DNA of 64,000 nucleotides from contig NZ_SMCS01000006.1 of the NCBI RefSeq assembly GCF_004342265.1, forward strand, positions 224,268 to 288,267, given 5' to 3'. A program made the translations under genes and the position numbers. The notes below the pieces were generated by a model. It had not been told where the DNA came from, made no database searches, and saw only the letters and a list, made by a program, of their open reading frames with translations. Each line of letters begins with the position of its first letter. Positions within the stretch are counted from its first letter, which is position 1. Shown here piece by piece: positions 33,092-41,562 of this stretch. This stretch comes from Luteibacter rhizovicinus. GTDB lineage: Bacteria; Pseudomonadota; Gammaproteobacteria; Xanthomonadales; Rhodanobacteraceae.

Positions 33092-34177
33092 ATGTCCGAG
33101 CCCCTACCCACAACGCGCGCCCTGAAAGGACGCGGCGCCGCCTCCAACCCCGAAGGCCGCTTCGAGCGCACCCGGCACCAGGCCGAAGACGATGGCTGGT
33201 TGCAGGAAGTAGAAGAGCCCGTTCGTGTCGAGACCAGTGTGCGCGAAGAGCGGGCACGTAGCGTCATCACGCGGAACGATTCGCCGGATATCTATTTCGA
33301 TCAGGCGCTGAATCCGTATCGCGGTTGCGAGCATGGGTGTATCTATTGCTTCGCGCGCCCGTCGCACGCATATCTCAATCTGTCGCCTGGCCTGGATTTC
33401 GAAACGAAGATCTACGCCAAGACGAATCTGGCGGAGGTGCTTCGCGGCGAACTGACGAAGCCGTCGTACACGTGCAAGCCGATCAACATCGGAAGCAACA
33501 CCGATCCCTACCAGCCCGTCGAAAAGCACTGGCGGCTGACTCGCGCGGCGCTACAACTGCTGCACGATTGCAAGCACCCTTGCACCATCGTCACGAAGAA
33601 CGCGATGGTCGAGCGCGATCTCGACCTGCTGGTCCCGATGGCGGAGCAGAATCTCGTGCAGGTCTTCGTATCGATCAACTCGCTCGACAACAAACTGGCA
33701 GCACGTCTTGAACCGCGCGCCAGTGCGCCGCATCGGCGGATGAAAGCGGTAGCGACACTTGCCGAAGCCGGCGTTCCCGTCGGCGTGCTCGTGGCGCCGA
33801 TCATTCCGGCGTTGAACGAACGCGACATGGAAGCCATCCTCGAACAGGCCGCCGCCGCAGGTGCGCGATCGGCCGGTTACACGGTGTTACGTCTTCCGCA
33901 CGAACTCAAAGGCTTGTTCCGCGAGTGGCTGGATGTCCACGTACCGGACCGCGCGGCACATGTGATGAGTCTGGTTCAACAGATGAACGGCGGTCGCGAC
34001 TACGACTCCAACTTTGCCACGCGCATGCGCGGTCAAGGCATCTTTGCCGATCTGTTGAAGAAGCGCTTCGAGATTGCGTCAAGGCGATTCGGACTCACGC
34101 GTGCGCGCGAGCTGGTGCTGGATACATCACGCTTCGTCGCTCCGCGTGTCACATCTCCGCAGGGCGAGTTGTTCTGA
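33092..34177 (+). CDS. Radical SAM protein of the SplB-related / PA0069-like family
   Basis: A 361-residue iron-sulfur enzyme. The Cx3Cx2C cluster motif is CEHGCIYC (Cys 79, 83, 86) within NPYRGCEHGCIYCFARPSH. Further family traits are NIGSNTDPYQPVEK and the C-terminal region rich in basic residues. It should cleave S-adenosylmethionine to start radical chemistry; the substrate of this group is not established. It follows the 77-aa ORF with a 9-base gap. Confidence 0.88.
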   Translation: MSEPLPTTRALKGRGAASNPEGRFERTRHQAEDDGWLQEVEEPVRVETSVREERARSVITRNDSPDIYFDQALNPYRGCEHGCIYCFARPSHAYLNLSPGLDFETKIYAKTNLAEVLRGELTKPSYTCKPINIGSNTDPYQPVEKHWRLTRAALQLLHDCKHPCTIVTKNAMVERDLDLLVPMAEQNLVQVFVSINSLDNKLAARLEPRASAPHRRMKAVATLAEAGVPVGVLVAPIIPALNERDMEAILEQAAAAGARSAGYTVLRLPHELKGLFREWLDVHVPDRAAHVMSLVQQMNGGRDYDSNFATRMRGQGIFADLLKKRFEIASRRFGLTRARELVLDTSRFVAPRVTSPQGELF

Positions 34178-34200
34178 GTCGAACTCACGTCGTTGCTATC

Positions 34201-35601
34201 TCAAGTTGCCACGCTCGGAAGTACGTAGTCATTGCTTTCGAAAGCCACCGAGAATTCCGCCCCCGGCGACGTATTGACCGCCGCGATCGTCCAGCCATGC
34301 GCGAGCGCAATTTCCCGGCAGATCGAAAGTCCCAGTCCGGCGCCTTCCTGACTTCCCGCTCCACGCCAGAACCTCGAAAAGAGTTTCGGAAGGTCTTCCT
34401 CGGGAATGCCGTTCCCGTCGTCCTTGACAGAAAGATAGCCGTCCGTGAATGCGATGGCGACGTGACTACCCGGAGGCGAATGGCGTATCGCGTTCTCGAG
34501 GAGATTCTTGATCAGGATGTAAAGCGCGCCGCGATCCGCCTGGACAAAAACGGGATCGAGAGGAACGATAACCGCGACCAGGACGCGTCGCTGTTCCGCC
34601 AATCGGGCCAGGAAGTCGGTGACTTCGAGAGCGGTGACCACGGGGTTCACCTTTTCGAGTACATAGTTCTGGAACTCGCTGACTTCCGCGAGTTGCAGCA
34701 GCTGCTGGACCTGCCGACTCATGAAATCGACGTCCTTAAGCAGCGTGGCGCGATCGGTCAGTCCTTCCAGTTCGATCTGGCCGCGAATCAGGGAAAGCGG
34801 CGTCTTCAGTTCGTGAGCGACGGTCGCCAATAGCTCCTGCTGCACTTTATAGCCGTGTTCCAGTCGGGCAAGCGCGAAATTGAACGCGGCTATCAACGGA
34901 TGGATATCGGTGGGTAGATCGGCGTACTCGAGGCGTGCCGCAAGATTCCTCGGTTCGATTTGCGCTGCGGCTACCGATACGTCGTGCAGGGGTCTCAACA
35001 CGCGACGAAGTGTCAGCAGGACCACCGTACTGAAAACCAACATGGCGACCACGGCGGCGGTCAGAAAGATCCTCATCATCAATCGCGCATCTCGCGCATT
35101 GGCGATTTCGCGTATGCGCTGGCTGCTGGTTACCTGGATGTAGTACGTCTTTCCTGCATGCTGGAACCGCCCGATACCGACGTTCAGTGGAATGCCATTG
35201 CGGCTGATTTCCAACGAGCGGAAGTCGGAGTCGAAAGGCCCTGCGACAAGGGGAGATGTCGACCCGTTCGAAGCAAGCAGCACGTGCCCATCCGCATCGA
35301 GAATCTGATAGATAAGATCGCTTGGCAGGATCGAATACATCGCCCGCTTGTCGGCGGTCAATATGACCTCTACGGGAGGTCCCGCATCGCTATAGCGAAT
35401 GGCATTTTCCAGCCGGCTTATGGCATGCGACAAATCGCCTTGTGCCCACATGCTTTTGCTCAGCGGCAACACGGCTATCAAGGTGCATACCGTCAAGCTG
35501 GCCGTCAGCACGATAGCGACGATGGAGGTCGTCAGTAATTTTCCCGAAAGACTACGAGGCCATATGGCTTTCACGTAATGCATATCCATGGCCTCTGACA
35601 T
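34201..35601 (-). CDS. Sensor histidine kinase
   Basis: A 466-residue membrane kinase. A first helix (LLTTSIVAIVLTASLTVCTL, about 22-42) and a second at about 175-195 flank a periplasmic sensor of about 130 residues. HAMP, then phospho-His in ATVAHELKTPLSLIRGQIE (about 266), then the ATP-binding domain with NLLENAIRHSPPGSH and GLGLSICREIAL. The gene overlaps the regulator upstream by 50 bases. The signal is unknown; the MipA/OmpV gene in the same cluster suggests an envelope-related stimulus. Confidence 0.92.
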   Translation of the reverse strand: MSEAMDMHYVKAIWPRSLSGKLLTTSIVAIVLTASLTVCTLIAVLPLSKSMWAQGDLSHAISRLENAIRYSDAGPPVEVILTADKRAMYSILPSDLIYQILDADGHVLLASNGSTSPLVAGPFDSDFRSLEISRNGIPLNVGIGRFQHAGKTYYIQVTSSQRIREIANARDARLMMRIFLTAAVVAMLVFSTVVLLTLRRVLRPLHDVSVAAAQIEPRNLAARLEYADLPTDIHPLIAAFNFALARLEHGYKVQQELLATVAHELKTPLSLIRGQIELEGLTDRATLLKDVDFMSRQVQQLLQLAEVSEFQNYVLEKVNPVVTALEVTDFLARLAEQRRVLVAVIVPLDPVFVQADRGALYILIKNLLENAIRHSPPGSHVAIAFTDGYLSVKDDGNGIPEEDLPKLFSRFWRGAGSQEGAGLGLSICREIALAHGWTIAAVNTSPGAEFSVAFESNDYVLPSVAT

Positions 35602-36238
35602 TGGTAATGGCTACCTCGCATCCGATGGCAGCGAGCTTCTTGCGTAAGCGGTGTAGCGCTACGTCGAGCGCATTTGGCGTGACCGCATCTTCCAGACCCC
35701 AGGCAGCGTGTTCGATGCTTGTGCGTCGCACCGCCTCGCCCTGTGCTTCCACAAGACAAAGCATGATCTGCAGTTCCGCCGGTGCCAGCGAGACGGACTC
35801 GTCGCCGCAAATCATCAGGCCGGGATTGGGATGGATTTTCAGATCCGCGAAAGTAGGAGAAAGACTCTTGAGCGTTTCCGGTCGCCGAAGTAACGCGCGT
35901 ACGCGAGCTACCAGTTCTTCCATGGAAAACGGCTTGGGCAGGTAGTCGTCGGCGCCGGCTTCCAGACCCGCGATACGGTCGTGCAGGGCATCGCGAGCGG
36001 TGAGCATCAGGCATGGAATCCAGCGTTCTGCCTGGCGCAGACGTCGCACAAGACTGAGGCCATCCCCGTCGGGCAGACCCCGGTCGAGAATCAGCACGCT
36101 GTACGGCGTCGAGGCAAGCGCCCGCCAGGCGGATTCGATACTGGAGAACGTATCGACCTGGACGCCTGCGCGCGAGAGCGCGAGGCGCACCAGTCCCGCT
36201 AACCGTACGTTGTCTTCCACCAGAGCAATACGGTTCAT
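35552..36238 (-). CDS. OmpR/PhoB-family response regulator
   Basis: A 228-residue regulator. The receiver (MNRIALVEDNVRLAGLVRLA) has its phospho-acceptor Asp in VLILDRGLPDGDG (about residue 52) and Lys in DDYLPKPFSMEEL. The C-terminal winged helix ends VAITNVRGHGYALRE. It is transcribed 15 bases after the MipA/OmpV gene and overlaps the kinase. An 11-base-period direct repeat upstream of mipA is its most likely target. Confidence 0.93.
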   Translation of the reverse strand: MNRIALVEDNVRLAGLVRLALSRAGVQVDTFSSIESAWRALASTPYSVLILDRGLPDGDGLSLVRRLRQAERWIPCLMLTARDALHDRIAGLEAGADDYLPKPFSMEELVARVRALLRRPETLKSLSPTFADLKIHPNPGLMICGDESVSLAPAELQIMLCLVEAQGEAVRRTSIEHAAWGLEDAVTPNALDVALHRLRKKLAAIGCEVAITNVRGHGYALRESHMAS

Positions 36239-36253
36239 AGGTGACGCGGCTAC

Positions 36254-37048
36254 TCAGAATGCATAGAAATAACCGAATGCCACGGTGGGGACGGAACTGC
36301 TGTCGACCAGGGGGCTGTCTTTGATCTTGGAGCCTAGCATCGTCGCGCCCACGTCGAAGATCAGGTGCTGATGTTCGCTGAGTTTATAGCCCACTCTCAC
36401 GCCGGCACGCGTGTTGACCGTGGAACCGCCCACATAAGCCGCACGATTGGCCCGTACTTCTTCCGGTCTCACGCCGTAGTAATAATCGACGTATTTCTTG
36501 TCCAGCCATGTCGCGCCGAGGTACGGCGTGATCTGGAACAAGGGCGAGATCGTAAAATCTTTCTGGAACGACACAGCCGCCTGCTGGCCTTTGCTTTCGC
36601 CGGATGCGTCGGCGCTCCAGCTTACGGCCATGTCGAACCAGTCGTTGTGCCAGTTGGCGGCCGGCCCTATCCAGATGCTTCCGTTGCGCCTTCTCATGCC
36701 CTGCAGATAGGACGAATCGGAAGCCTTATAGCCGTCGCCCAGCGCGAACGAGGCGCGCAGCGATACCGAGAAATTGTCGGAAAACTTCGGCGCCTTCAGG
36801 CTGAGCGTGTTTCCGAACAGGCTTATCCACTTGCTCTGGTACGTCACCAGCGGGAACGGCGTGACCTTGCTCCCGACGCCCCGGTACGGCTGCTGCTGGG
36901 CGGCAATACCGACGCCCAGCCCCCAATGGGGAGCGTCCTCTTTTTGTTTCTGCGATAGCGGCACCGGTTCGTCGGCATGACTCAATTGAGGCAATGCGCC
37001 TGCAAGGATCAAAAGCCCCAGATGGCTGAAACGGATCGATGTAGACAT
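36254..37048 (-). CDS. MipA/OmpV family outer-membrane protein
   Basis: A 264-residue protein with a signal peptide (LGLLILAGALPQLSHA, cleaved near residue 25) and a beta-barrel ending in VAFGYFYAF with an aromatic C-terminus. The segment HWGLGVGIAAQQQPYRGVG and the later PYLGATWLDKKYVDYYYGV are typical of the family, which scaffolds murein enzymes or forms small channels. It heads the mipA-regulator-kinase operon. ATG 37048 is chosen; TTG 37054 adds two residues. Confidence 0.9.
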   Translation of the reverse strand: MSTSIRFSHLGLLILAGALPQLSHADEPVPLSQKQKEDAPHWGLGVGIAAQQQPYRGVGSKVTPFPLVTYQSKWISLFGNTLSLKAPKFSDNFSVSLRASFALGDGYKASDSSYLQGMRRRNGSIWIGPAANWHNDWFDMAVSWSADASGESKGQQAAVSFQKDFTISPLFQITPYLGATWLDKKYVDYYYGVRPEEVRANRAAYVGGSTVNTRAGVRVGYKLSEHQHLIFDVGATMLGSKIKDSPLVDSSSVPTVAFGYFYAF

Positions 37049-37091
37049 AGCCAATGCTTCGTAGTTAGGTACGTCTACTATTTTGCCGGGG

Positions 37092-37109
37092 TACTTACTC
37101 GATACTTAC
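37092..37109 (-). promoter_or_regulatory. Direct repeat with 11-base period upstream of mipA
   Basis: On the minus strand GTAAGTA occurs twice separated by TCGA, a 7-4-7 arrangement typical of OmpR-type regulators that bind as tandem dimers. It lies about 45 bases before the mipA ATG, suiting autoregulation by the co-encoded regulator. Confidence 0.55.
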
Positions 37110-37139
37110 TGGGGAGAGCCGCGTAACGGGCGGGGTGCA

Positions 37140-37862
37140 CTACGGCTTCGGATGCGCCTCGGGACGCGTCGCCCATCGAATGGCGGCGTCGAAAAGAAGC
37201 ATGCCCTCGGGCGTCAGGTTGCCGAAGGTTTCGTTGTCGAGGAAAAACATGACCCGTCGCGCGGGTGCGACGGTTTCATAGTCCATGGTGGCGCCCTTTT
37301 CATAGCCGAAGATCGCAGCTTTCTCGGGTTCGCCGGGCAGCGTCGCAATCGTCGTTGCGCCAAGGCCGGGCTTGCCCCAGTTCATGGGCGCATTCTTCAC
37401 GTAGACATTCACGATGCCGGCGTGCAGGCCCGCCTGAAGCGGATGCGGTGCATTGACGAACCATAGTGCGTGCTGCTTTTCGCTTTTGCCGAAGTCCACC
37501 TCGGGACGCTTGCCGGTCATCGCCATGTCGTCGAGAAGATCGCTTTCCCAGGTGACCAGCGGCACGGGTACGTCGCGATACGCACCCAGCAGATCGCGAG
37601 AACGCACCGTCGAAGACAACACCACGAGGTCGACTTTGTTCGCCTGCGATGCAGGCTTGTACTGGTCATACAATGTGACGCGATAGCCCAGTTGTTCCAG
37701 GTGTGCCTGGATCGCCTGATCGACAGCGAGGCTCTTGCCGTCCTCTCTTACGACGAGCAGCACCGTCGGCGCGTTCGCGGCCATCGCAGGTGTGGCTATC
37801 CCCGCGATACAGACCGCGCAAATCAAGACAAGAGAACGAAACCCGTTGGCGACACGCGACAT
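37140..37862 (-). CDS. Secreted protein with a ThuA/GATase-like fold, function unknown
   Basis: A 240-residue protein with a signal peptide (LVLICAVCIAGIATPAMAA). The mature part alternates strands and helices in a flavodoxin/glutamine-amidotransferase-like manner (APTVLLVVREDGKSLAVDQA, then DLVVLSSTV, VPLVTWESDLL) and ends LFDAAIRWATR. This resembles ThuA-like domains attached to secreted carbohydrate-binding proteins. It follows the siderophore-receptor gene by nine bases and is probably co-expressed under iron control. No catalytic role is evident. Confidence 0.75.
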   Translation of the reverse strand: MSRVANGFRSLVLICAVCIAGIATPAMAANAPTVLLVVREDGKSLAVDQAIQAHLEQLGYRVTLYDQYKPASQANKVDLVVLSSTVRSRDLLGAYRDVPVPLVTWESDLLDDMAMTGKRPEVDFGKSEKQHALWFVNAPHPLQAGLHAGIVNVYVKNAPMNWGKPGLGATTIATLPGEPEKAAIFGYEKGATMDYETVAPARRVMFFLDNETFGNLTPEGMLLFDAAIRWATRPEAHPKP

Positions 37863-37871
37863 GATGTTTCC

Positions 37872-39956
37872 TTATAGATCGAGCTGGACGCTGAGTTTCG
37901 CCGTACGCGGCTGGCCCATACCGAGGCGGTTGTTGCCGGCCGCAGCCCAGTAACGCTTGTTCATGACGTTGTCGACGTTGACCTGCCAGGTAACGTTCTT
38001 CCGGTCGATGGTCGTGACATAACGACCGCCGAGACCGATGAGCGTGAAGTGCGGGAGATAGCCCTGGTCCAGATCGTTCACCGCACGGCGGCCGGTGTAG
38101 TAGACGCCTGCATTGAGCGACAACTTCGGCAGCATGGGCACCGTGTACTGGGCAAACACGCTGCCGGTGTACGTCGGCGTGTTCTCGGGCGTGCGGCCGA
38201 GCAACTCGGCGCTGATGCTTTCGAAGCGCGCATGGAGATACTGGCCCGAGACCTGCACCGACCAGTCGCGCGATACCTGTCCCTGGGCGGACCACTCAAT
38301 GCCGCGGTAACGCTCGCGACCGCTCTGCACGAACAGATTGTCTGAGTTGACGTAGCTGGCGGCACGGTTGATATCGAACGCGGCAATGGACAGGAGAGTC
38401 GTCTGGGTCGGCTGCCAGCGAAGGCCGGCTTCTTTCTGCTTCGATATGCCGGGTGGCAGCGCTTCGTTGACGTTGGTTGCCGTGTTGGGTGCGCGATCGC
38501 CTTGCTCGATGCCCGTCGCATAGGAGGCGTAGGCCATCAGCTGCGGAGAAAACTTGTAGATAAGCGCGGTAAGCGGGGTCGTCTTGCTTGCCTTGTAGTG
38601 ATTGGCACCCTGGTCGCTGGTGTACTTCGTATATCGCGCGCCGAGAATGGCCTGCCACTTGTCCGTCAGAGCGATGCGATCCGTGGCATAGATACCCTTG
38701 TCGACAGCAGCGAGCGGTGCGGTATACGTCGTACGGGTGGTGGCCAGCCAGGGCAGGTCGACGGGGTTATAGAGGTTCTGGGAACCGGAAAAAAGTCCGG
38801 TATACGTGGGACTTTGATCGGAGCGCGTCTGTGCCGCGCCGATCGTCAGCTCGTGTCCGATGGACCCGGTGGCGAAGCTGCCGAAAAGTTCGGCGCGCAG
38901 ATTCCTGTTCGTCCACGAAACGTCGCGCTGCCGGTTGCCGCTGATGGTGCCCTGGCCGGTAACAAGGTCGTAGCCTTTGACCTCCGTGAACGACCGTTCG
39001 TCGCGGGTGAGCTTCGCTTGCCCGGCCTCGAAGGTCGCGATCCACCGGTCGCTAAGCGCGTAGTCGGTGTGGAACAGCAGATTGTTTCCGTGCGCCGCGA
39101 AGTTCGCCCACTCGGGAGAAAGGCGATTGGACGGGTCGGGAACGCGCGGAATGGCGATGACGCCGTTCTTCGCGGCAGGCAAGGTCACGACGCTTTGCTC
39201 GGCAATCGTGCGCTGGAAGTATTCGCCGTCGAGCCGGATATTCATCCGTTCGTTGACGCGCCAGTCGAACGCCGCGCTGATCATTTTTCGCTCGCCGTCG
39301 ATGCCGCGTACCGGCGATTGCAGCGAGCCGCCCGCCGCGTTCACGCGCAGGCCGTACTGCTGTTCCGAACCGAAACGGCGTCCCACGTCGACGTTGCCGA
39401 CGATCGTGCCGTTGTTGTCGGTCGATATGCCGACGCGGGTATTCGGCGCGTTGCCCGCCCGCTTCGTCACCATGTTGACCACGCCACCGGGCGCGGTATA
39501 GCCGTAATAAAGAGCGGACACGCCCTTCAGTACTTCGATGCGCTCCTTGTCTTCCAGCGGAAGCTGCATCAGGTTCAGCAGCGGCAACGAGCCGTTGAGG
39601 CGGTAGTTGCTCCGGTTGTCGAGGATCATGCCGCGAACGGCGAGGTTGTCGAGCGTTTCCCCACCCAGTTGCTGCCGCGTCACGCCAGCGGTATTGCGCA
39701 GCACGTCGTACAGGGTCACGGCGGCCTGGGTCTCGATCAGATCGCGCGTGGCGACATTGACCGTCGCCGGCACGTCCATGATCGACTGGTCGCGAAAGGC
39801 GCCGACGCCTACCCGCTGGCCCACGTAGCCGTGGTCGGCATTGCCATAAACGGTAATCGTGTCCAGGGACGTGGAAGGGTTCGCCGCCGTCTGGGCGTGC
39901 GCGTATGCGACGACCAGCAGCGAGGCCGCGGGGATTAGACGATAAGGGAGACGCAT
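37872..39956 (-). CDS. TonB-dependent siderophore receptor
   Basis: A 694-residue outer-membrane importer. After a signal peptide (AASLLVVAYAHAQ) comes the plug domain, with DVPATVNVATRDLIETQAAV and RGMILDNRSNYRLNGSLP, followed by ERIEVLKGVSALYYGYTAPG (about 135-155). A 22-strand barrel follows, ending in AKLSVQLDL. The plug and the length fit FhuA/FpvA-like ferric-siderophore receptors. A Fur-box-like palindrome lies 58 bases upstream. The ligand is unknown. Confidence 0.92.
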   Translation of the reverse strand: MRLPYRLIPAASLLVVAYAHAQTAANPSTSLDTITVYGNADHGYVGQRVGVGAFRDQSIMDVPATVNVATRDLIETQAAVTLYDVLRNTAGVTRQQLGGETLDNLAVRGMILDNRSNYRLNGSLPLLNLMQLPLEDKERIEVLKGVSALYYGYTAPGGVVNMVTKRAGNAPNTRVGISTDNNGTIVGNVDVGRRFGSEQQYGLRVNAAGGSLQSPVRGIDGERKMISAAFDWRVNERMNIRLDGEYFQRTIAEQSVVTLPAAKNGVIAIPRVPDPSNRLSPEWANFAAHGNNLLFHTDYALSDRWIATFEAGQAKLTRDERSFTEVKGYDLVTGQGTISGNRQRDVSWTNRNLRAELFGSFATGSIGHELTIGAAQTRSDQSPTYTGLFSGSQNLYNPVDLPWLATTRTTYTAPLAAVDKGIYATDRIALTDKWQAILGARYTKYTSDQGANHYKASKTTPLTALIYKFSPQLMAYASYATGIEQGDRAPNTATNVNEALPPGISKQKEAGLRWQPTQTTLLSIAAFDINRAASYVNSDNLFVQSGRERYRGIEWSAQGQVSRDWSVQVSGQYLHARFESISAELLGRTPENTPTYTGSVFAQYTVPMLPKLSLNAGVYYTGRRAVNDLDQGYLPHFTLIGLGGRYVTTIDRKNVTWQVNVDNVMNKRYWAAAGNNRLGMGQPRTAKLSVQLDL

Positions 39957-40013
39957 TGAAACCCTGTAGAGATAAGGAGGGAATCCCGATCTCTTCCGGC
40001 GATCAAGGACTTA

Positions 40014-40032
40014 AATACGAACGATTCGCATT
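40014..40032 (-). promoter_or_regulatory. Candidate Fur box
   Basis: Read on the minus strand it is AATGCGAATCGTTCGTATT, with 7 of 9 positions symmetric around the centre, close to the AATGAGAATCATTCTCATT form of the Fur site. The position upstream of a siderophore receptor fits iron repression. Confidence 0.7.
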
Positions 40033-40131
40033 ACAGTCTACGGGGATTCGTCCGGAATGGTCAACGTTCTCTTACCGGCGAGATGGAGGCACCGCCTGTG
40101 CCGACGGTTGTCCGCATGTCCGCGTCGCATT

Positions 40132-40143
40132 TGTCCGCGGACA
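40132..40143. promoter_or_regulatory. TGTCC-type enhancer candidate
   Basis: TGTCCGCGGACA is a perfect 12-bp palindrome, with more TGTCC copies at 40109-40121 and 40152-40156. It lies about 45 bases upstream of the sigma-54 -24 element, a usual distance for an NtrC-family activator. Confidence 0.5.
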
Positions 40144-40186
40144 TGGCGATCTGTCCCGGGGTGCGGATAGCGAGCCTTCCATCGCA

Positions 40187-40202
40187 TGGCACGTCGCTTG
40201 CT
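40187..40202 (+). promoter_or_regulatory. Sigma-54 (RpoN) promoter
   Basis: TGGCACGTCGCTTGCT matches the consensus TGGCACG-N4-TTGCW, with GG (40188-40189) and GC (40200-40201) separated by ten bases. The permease ATG is 38 bases downstream, leaving room for a short leader. Confidence 0.8.
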
Positions 40203-40240
40203 TAGTCACTGATTACGGGCTCAAAAGGGACGACTTCGAT

Positions 40241-41545
40241 ATGTTTGGATACTACCTACAGCTCGGCCTGCGCAGCCTGAGACGAAACCCCATGCTGACC
40301 GCGCTGATGATCGTCGTCATCGGCGTAGGCGTTGCGGCATCGATGACGACGTACGCGGTGTTCCGCGCAACGTCGGGCGATCCGATTCCGCAGAAGTCGT
40401 CGCAACTCTATATCGCGCAGGTGGACAACTATGGTCCCGAGTCGCCGGGCGCCGAGCCGTTGCGCTGGCTGACATGGCGCGATTCGATGGCGCTGATGCA
40501 GGCGCGGCAGGCGAAGCGGCAGACGGCGTTGTATCCGATCGGCGTATCGGTGCTCAGCGACGATCCCTCGAAACTGGCGTACCCCGTTCGGGGCTATGCC
40601 GTATTCACCGACATGTTCCCGATGTTCGATGTCCCCTTCCTCTATGGTGGCCCATGGTCGGCCGAAGACGACGAGGCCCGTGCCCGCGTCGTGGTCATCG
40701 GCAAGGATCTGAACGATCGCGTGTTCGGTGGCGTCAACAGCGTTGGCCGCGAGATCGATCTCGACGGCACGAACTTTCGGGTGGTGGGAGTCACGGCGCG
40801 CTGGGATGCGCGACCGCGCTTCTTCGATCTCGATGTCCAGAAGGGCTTCGGCGATCTGGGCGATCTGTACATGCCGTTTGCGCGGTCCATCGCCGATCAG
40901 CAGCCGACCCAGGGAGGAAACACGTGCAACCTGCCGTCGGGGCCAGGCTGGGATAACTTCATACGTTCCGAATGCGTGTTCGTCAGCTTCTGGGCCGAAC
41001 TTCCCGACGTCGCATCCGCGGATCGCTATCTCCGTTTTCTTCACGACTATTCGAACGAGCAGCGCAGTGCAGGCCGATTCCGCTGGGACCCCAACGTTCG
41101 CCTGCGCAATGTCATGGAATGGCTGTCGTACAGGCGCGTGGTCCCGCCGGAGGCGCGCATGAGCCTCGTGATCGCATCGGCGTTCCTGCTGATCTGCCTG
41201 GTCAATACGATCGGACTGCTGCTGGCGAAGTTCATGCGTCGCGCTCCGGAAATCGGCGTACGAAGGGCGCTCGGCGCGTCGCGCCGTGCCATCTACGCGC
41301 AGTTCCTTATCGAGGCGGCGTCCGTGGGCCTAGCCGGCGGTTTGCTGGGCATCGTCCTGACCGGGGTCGGGATGATGGGCATCGGACTGGTATTCGATCC
41401 CGCGATCGCAAAGCTGGCTCATATGAATCTTTCGCTGCTGTTGCTGACGGTCGCCGTTGCGCTGGTCAGTACTCTGATCGCCGCGTTCTATCCCACATGG
41501 CGCGCGTCGCAGGTGCAGCCGGCCTGGCAATTGAAATCCAACTGA
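40241..41545 (+). CDS. ABC transporter permease, MacB/FtsX type (first of pair)
   Basis: A 434-residue protein with an N-terminal helix (MLTALMIVVIGVGVAASMTT, about 18-38), a large periplasmic MacB-PCD-like domain, and an FtsX domain of three helices from about 307 (LVIASAFLLICLVNTIGLLL, then GVRRALGASRRAIYAQFL). Such permeases act as mechanotransmission machines for efflux or peptide export. The upstream part of the frame (from 39905) is the reverse complement of the receptor and promoter region, so ATG 40241 is chosen. No ATPase or adaptor gene is adjacent. Confidence 0.88.
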   Translation: MFGYYLQLGLRSLRRNPMLTALMIVVIGVGVAASMTTYAVFRATSGDPIPQKSSQLYIAQVDNYGPESPGAEPLRWLTWRDSMALMQARQAKRQTALYPIGVSVLSDDPSKLAYPVRGYAVFTDMFPMFDVPFLYGGPWSAEDDEARARVVVIGKDLNDRVFGGVNSVGREIDLDGTNFRVVGVTARWDARPRFFDLDVQKGFGDLGDLYMPFARSIADQQPTQGGNTCNLPSGPGWDNFIRSECVFVSFWAELPDVASADRYLRFLHDYSNEQRSAGRFRWDPNVRLRNVMEWLSYRRVVPPEARMSLVIASAFLLICLVNTIGLLLAKFMRRAPEIGVRRALGASRRAIYAQFLIEAASVGLAGGLLGIVLTGVGMMGIGLVFDPAIAKLAHMNLSLLLLTVAVALVSTLIAAFYPTWRASQVQPAWQLKSN

Positions 41546-41562
41546 TACCGGGGCCGACCGAC

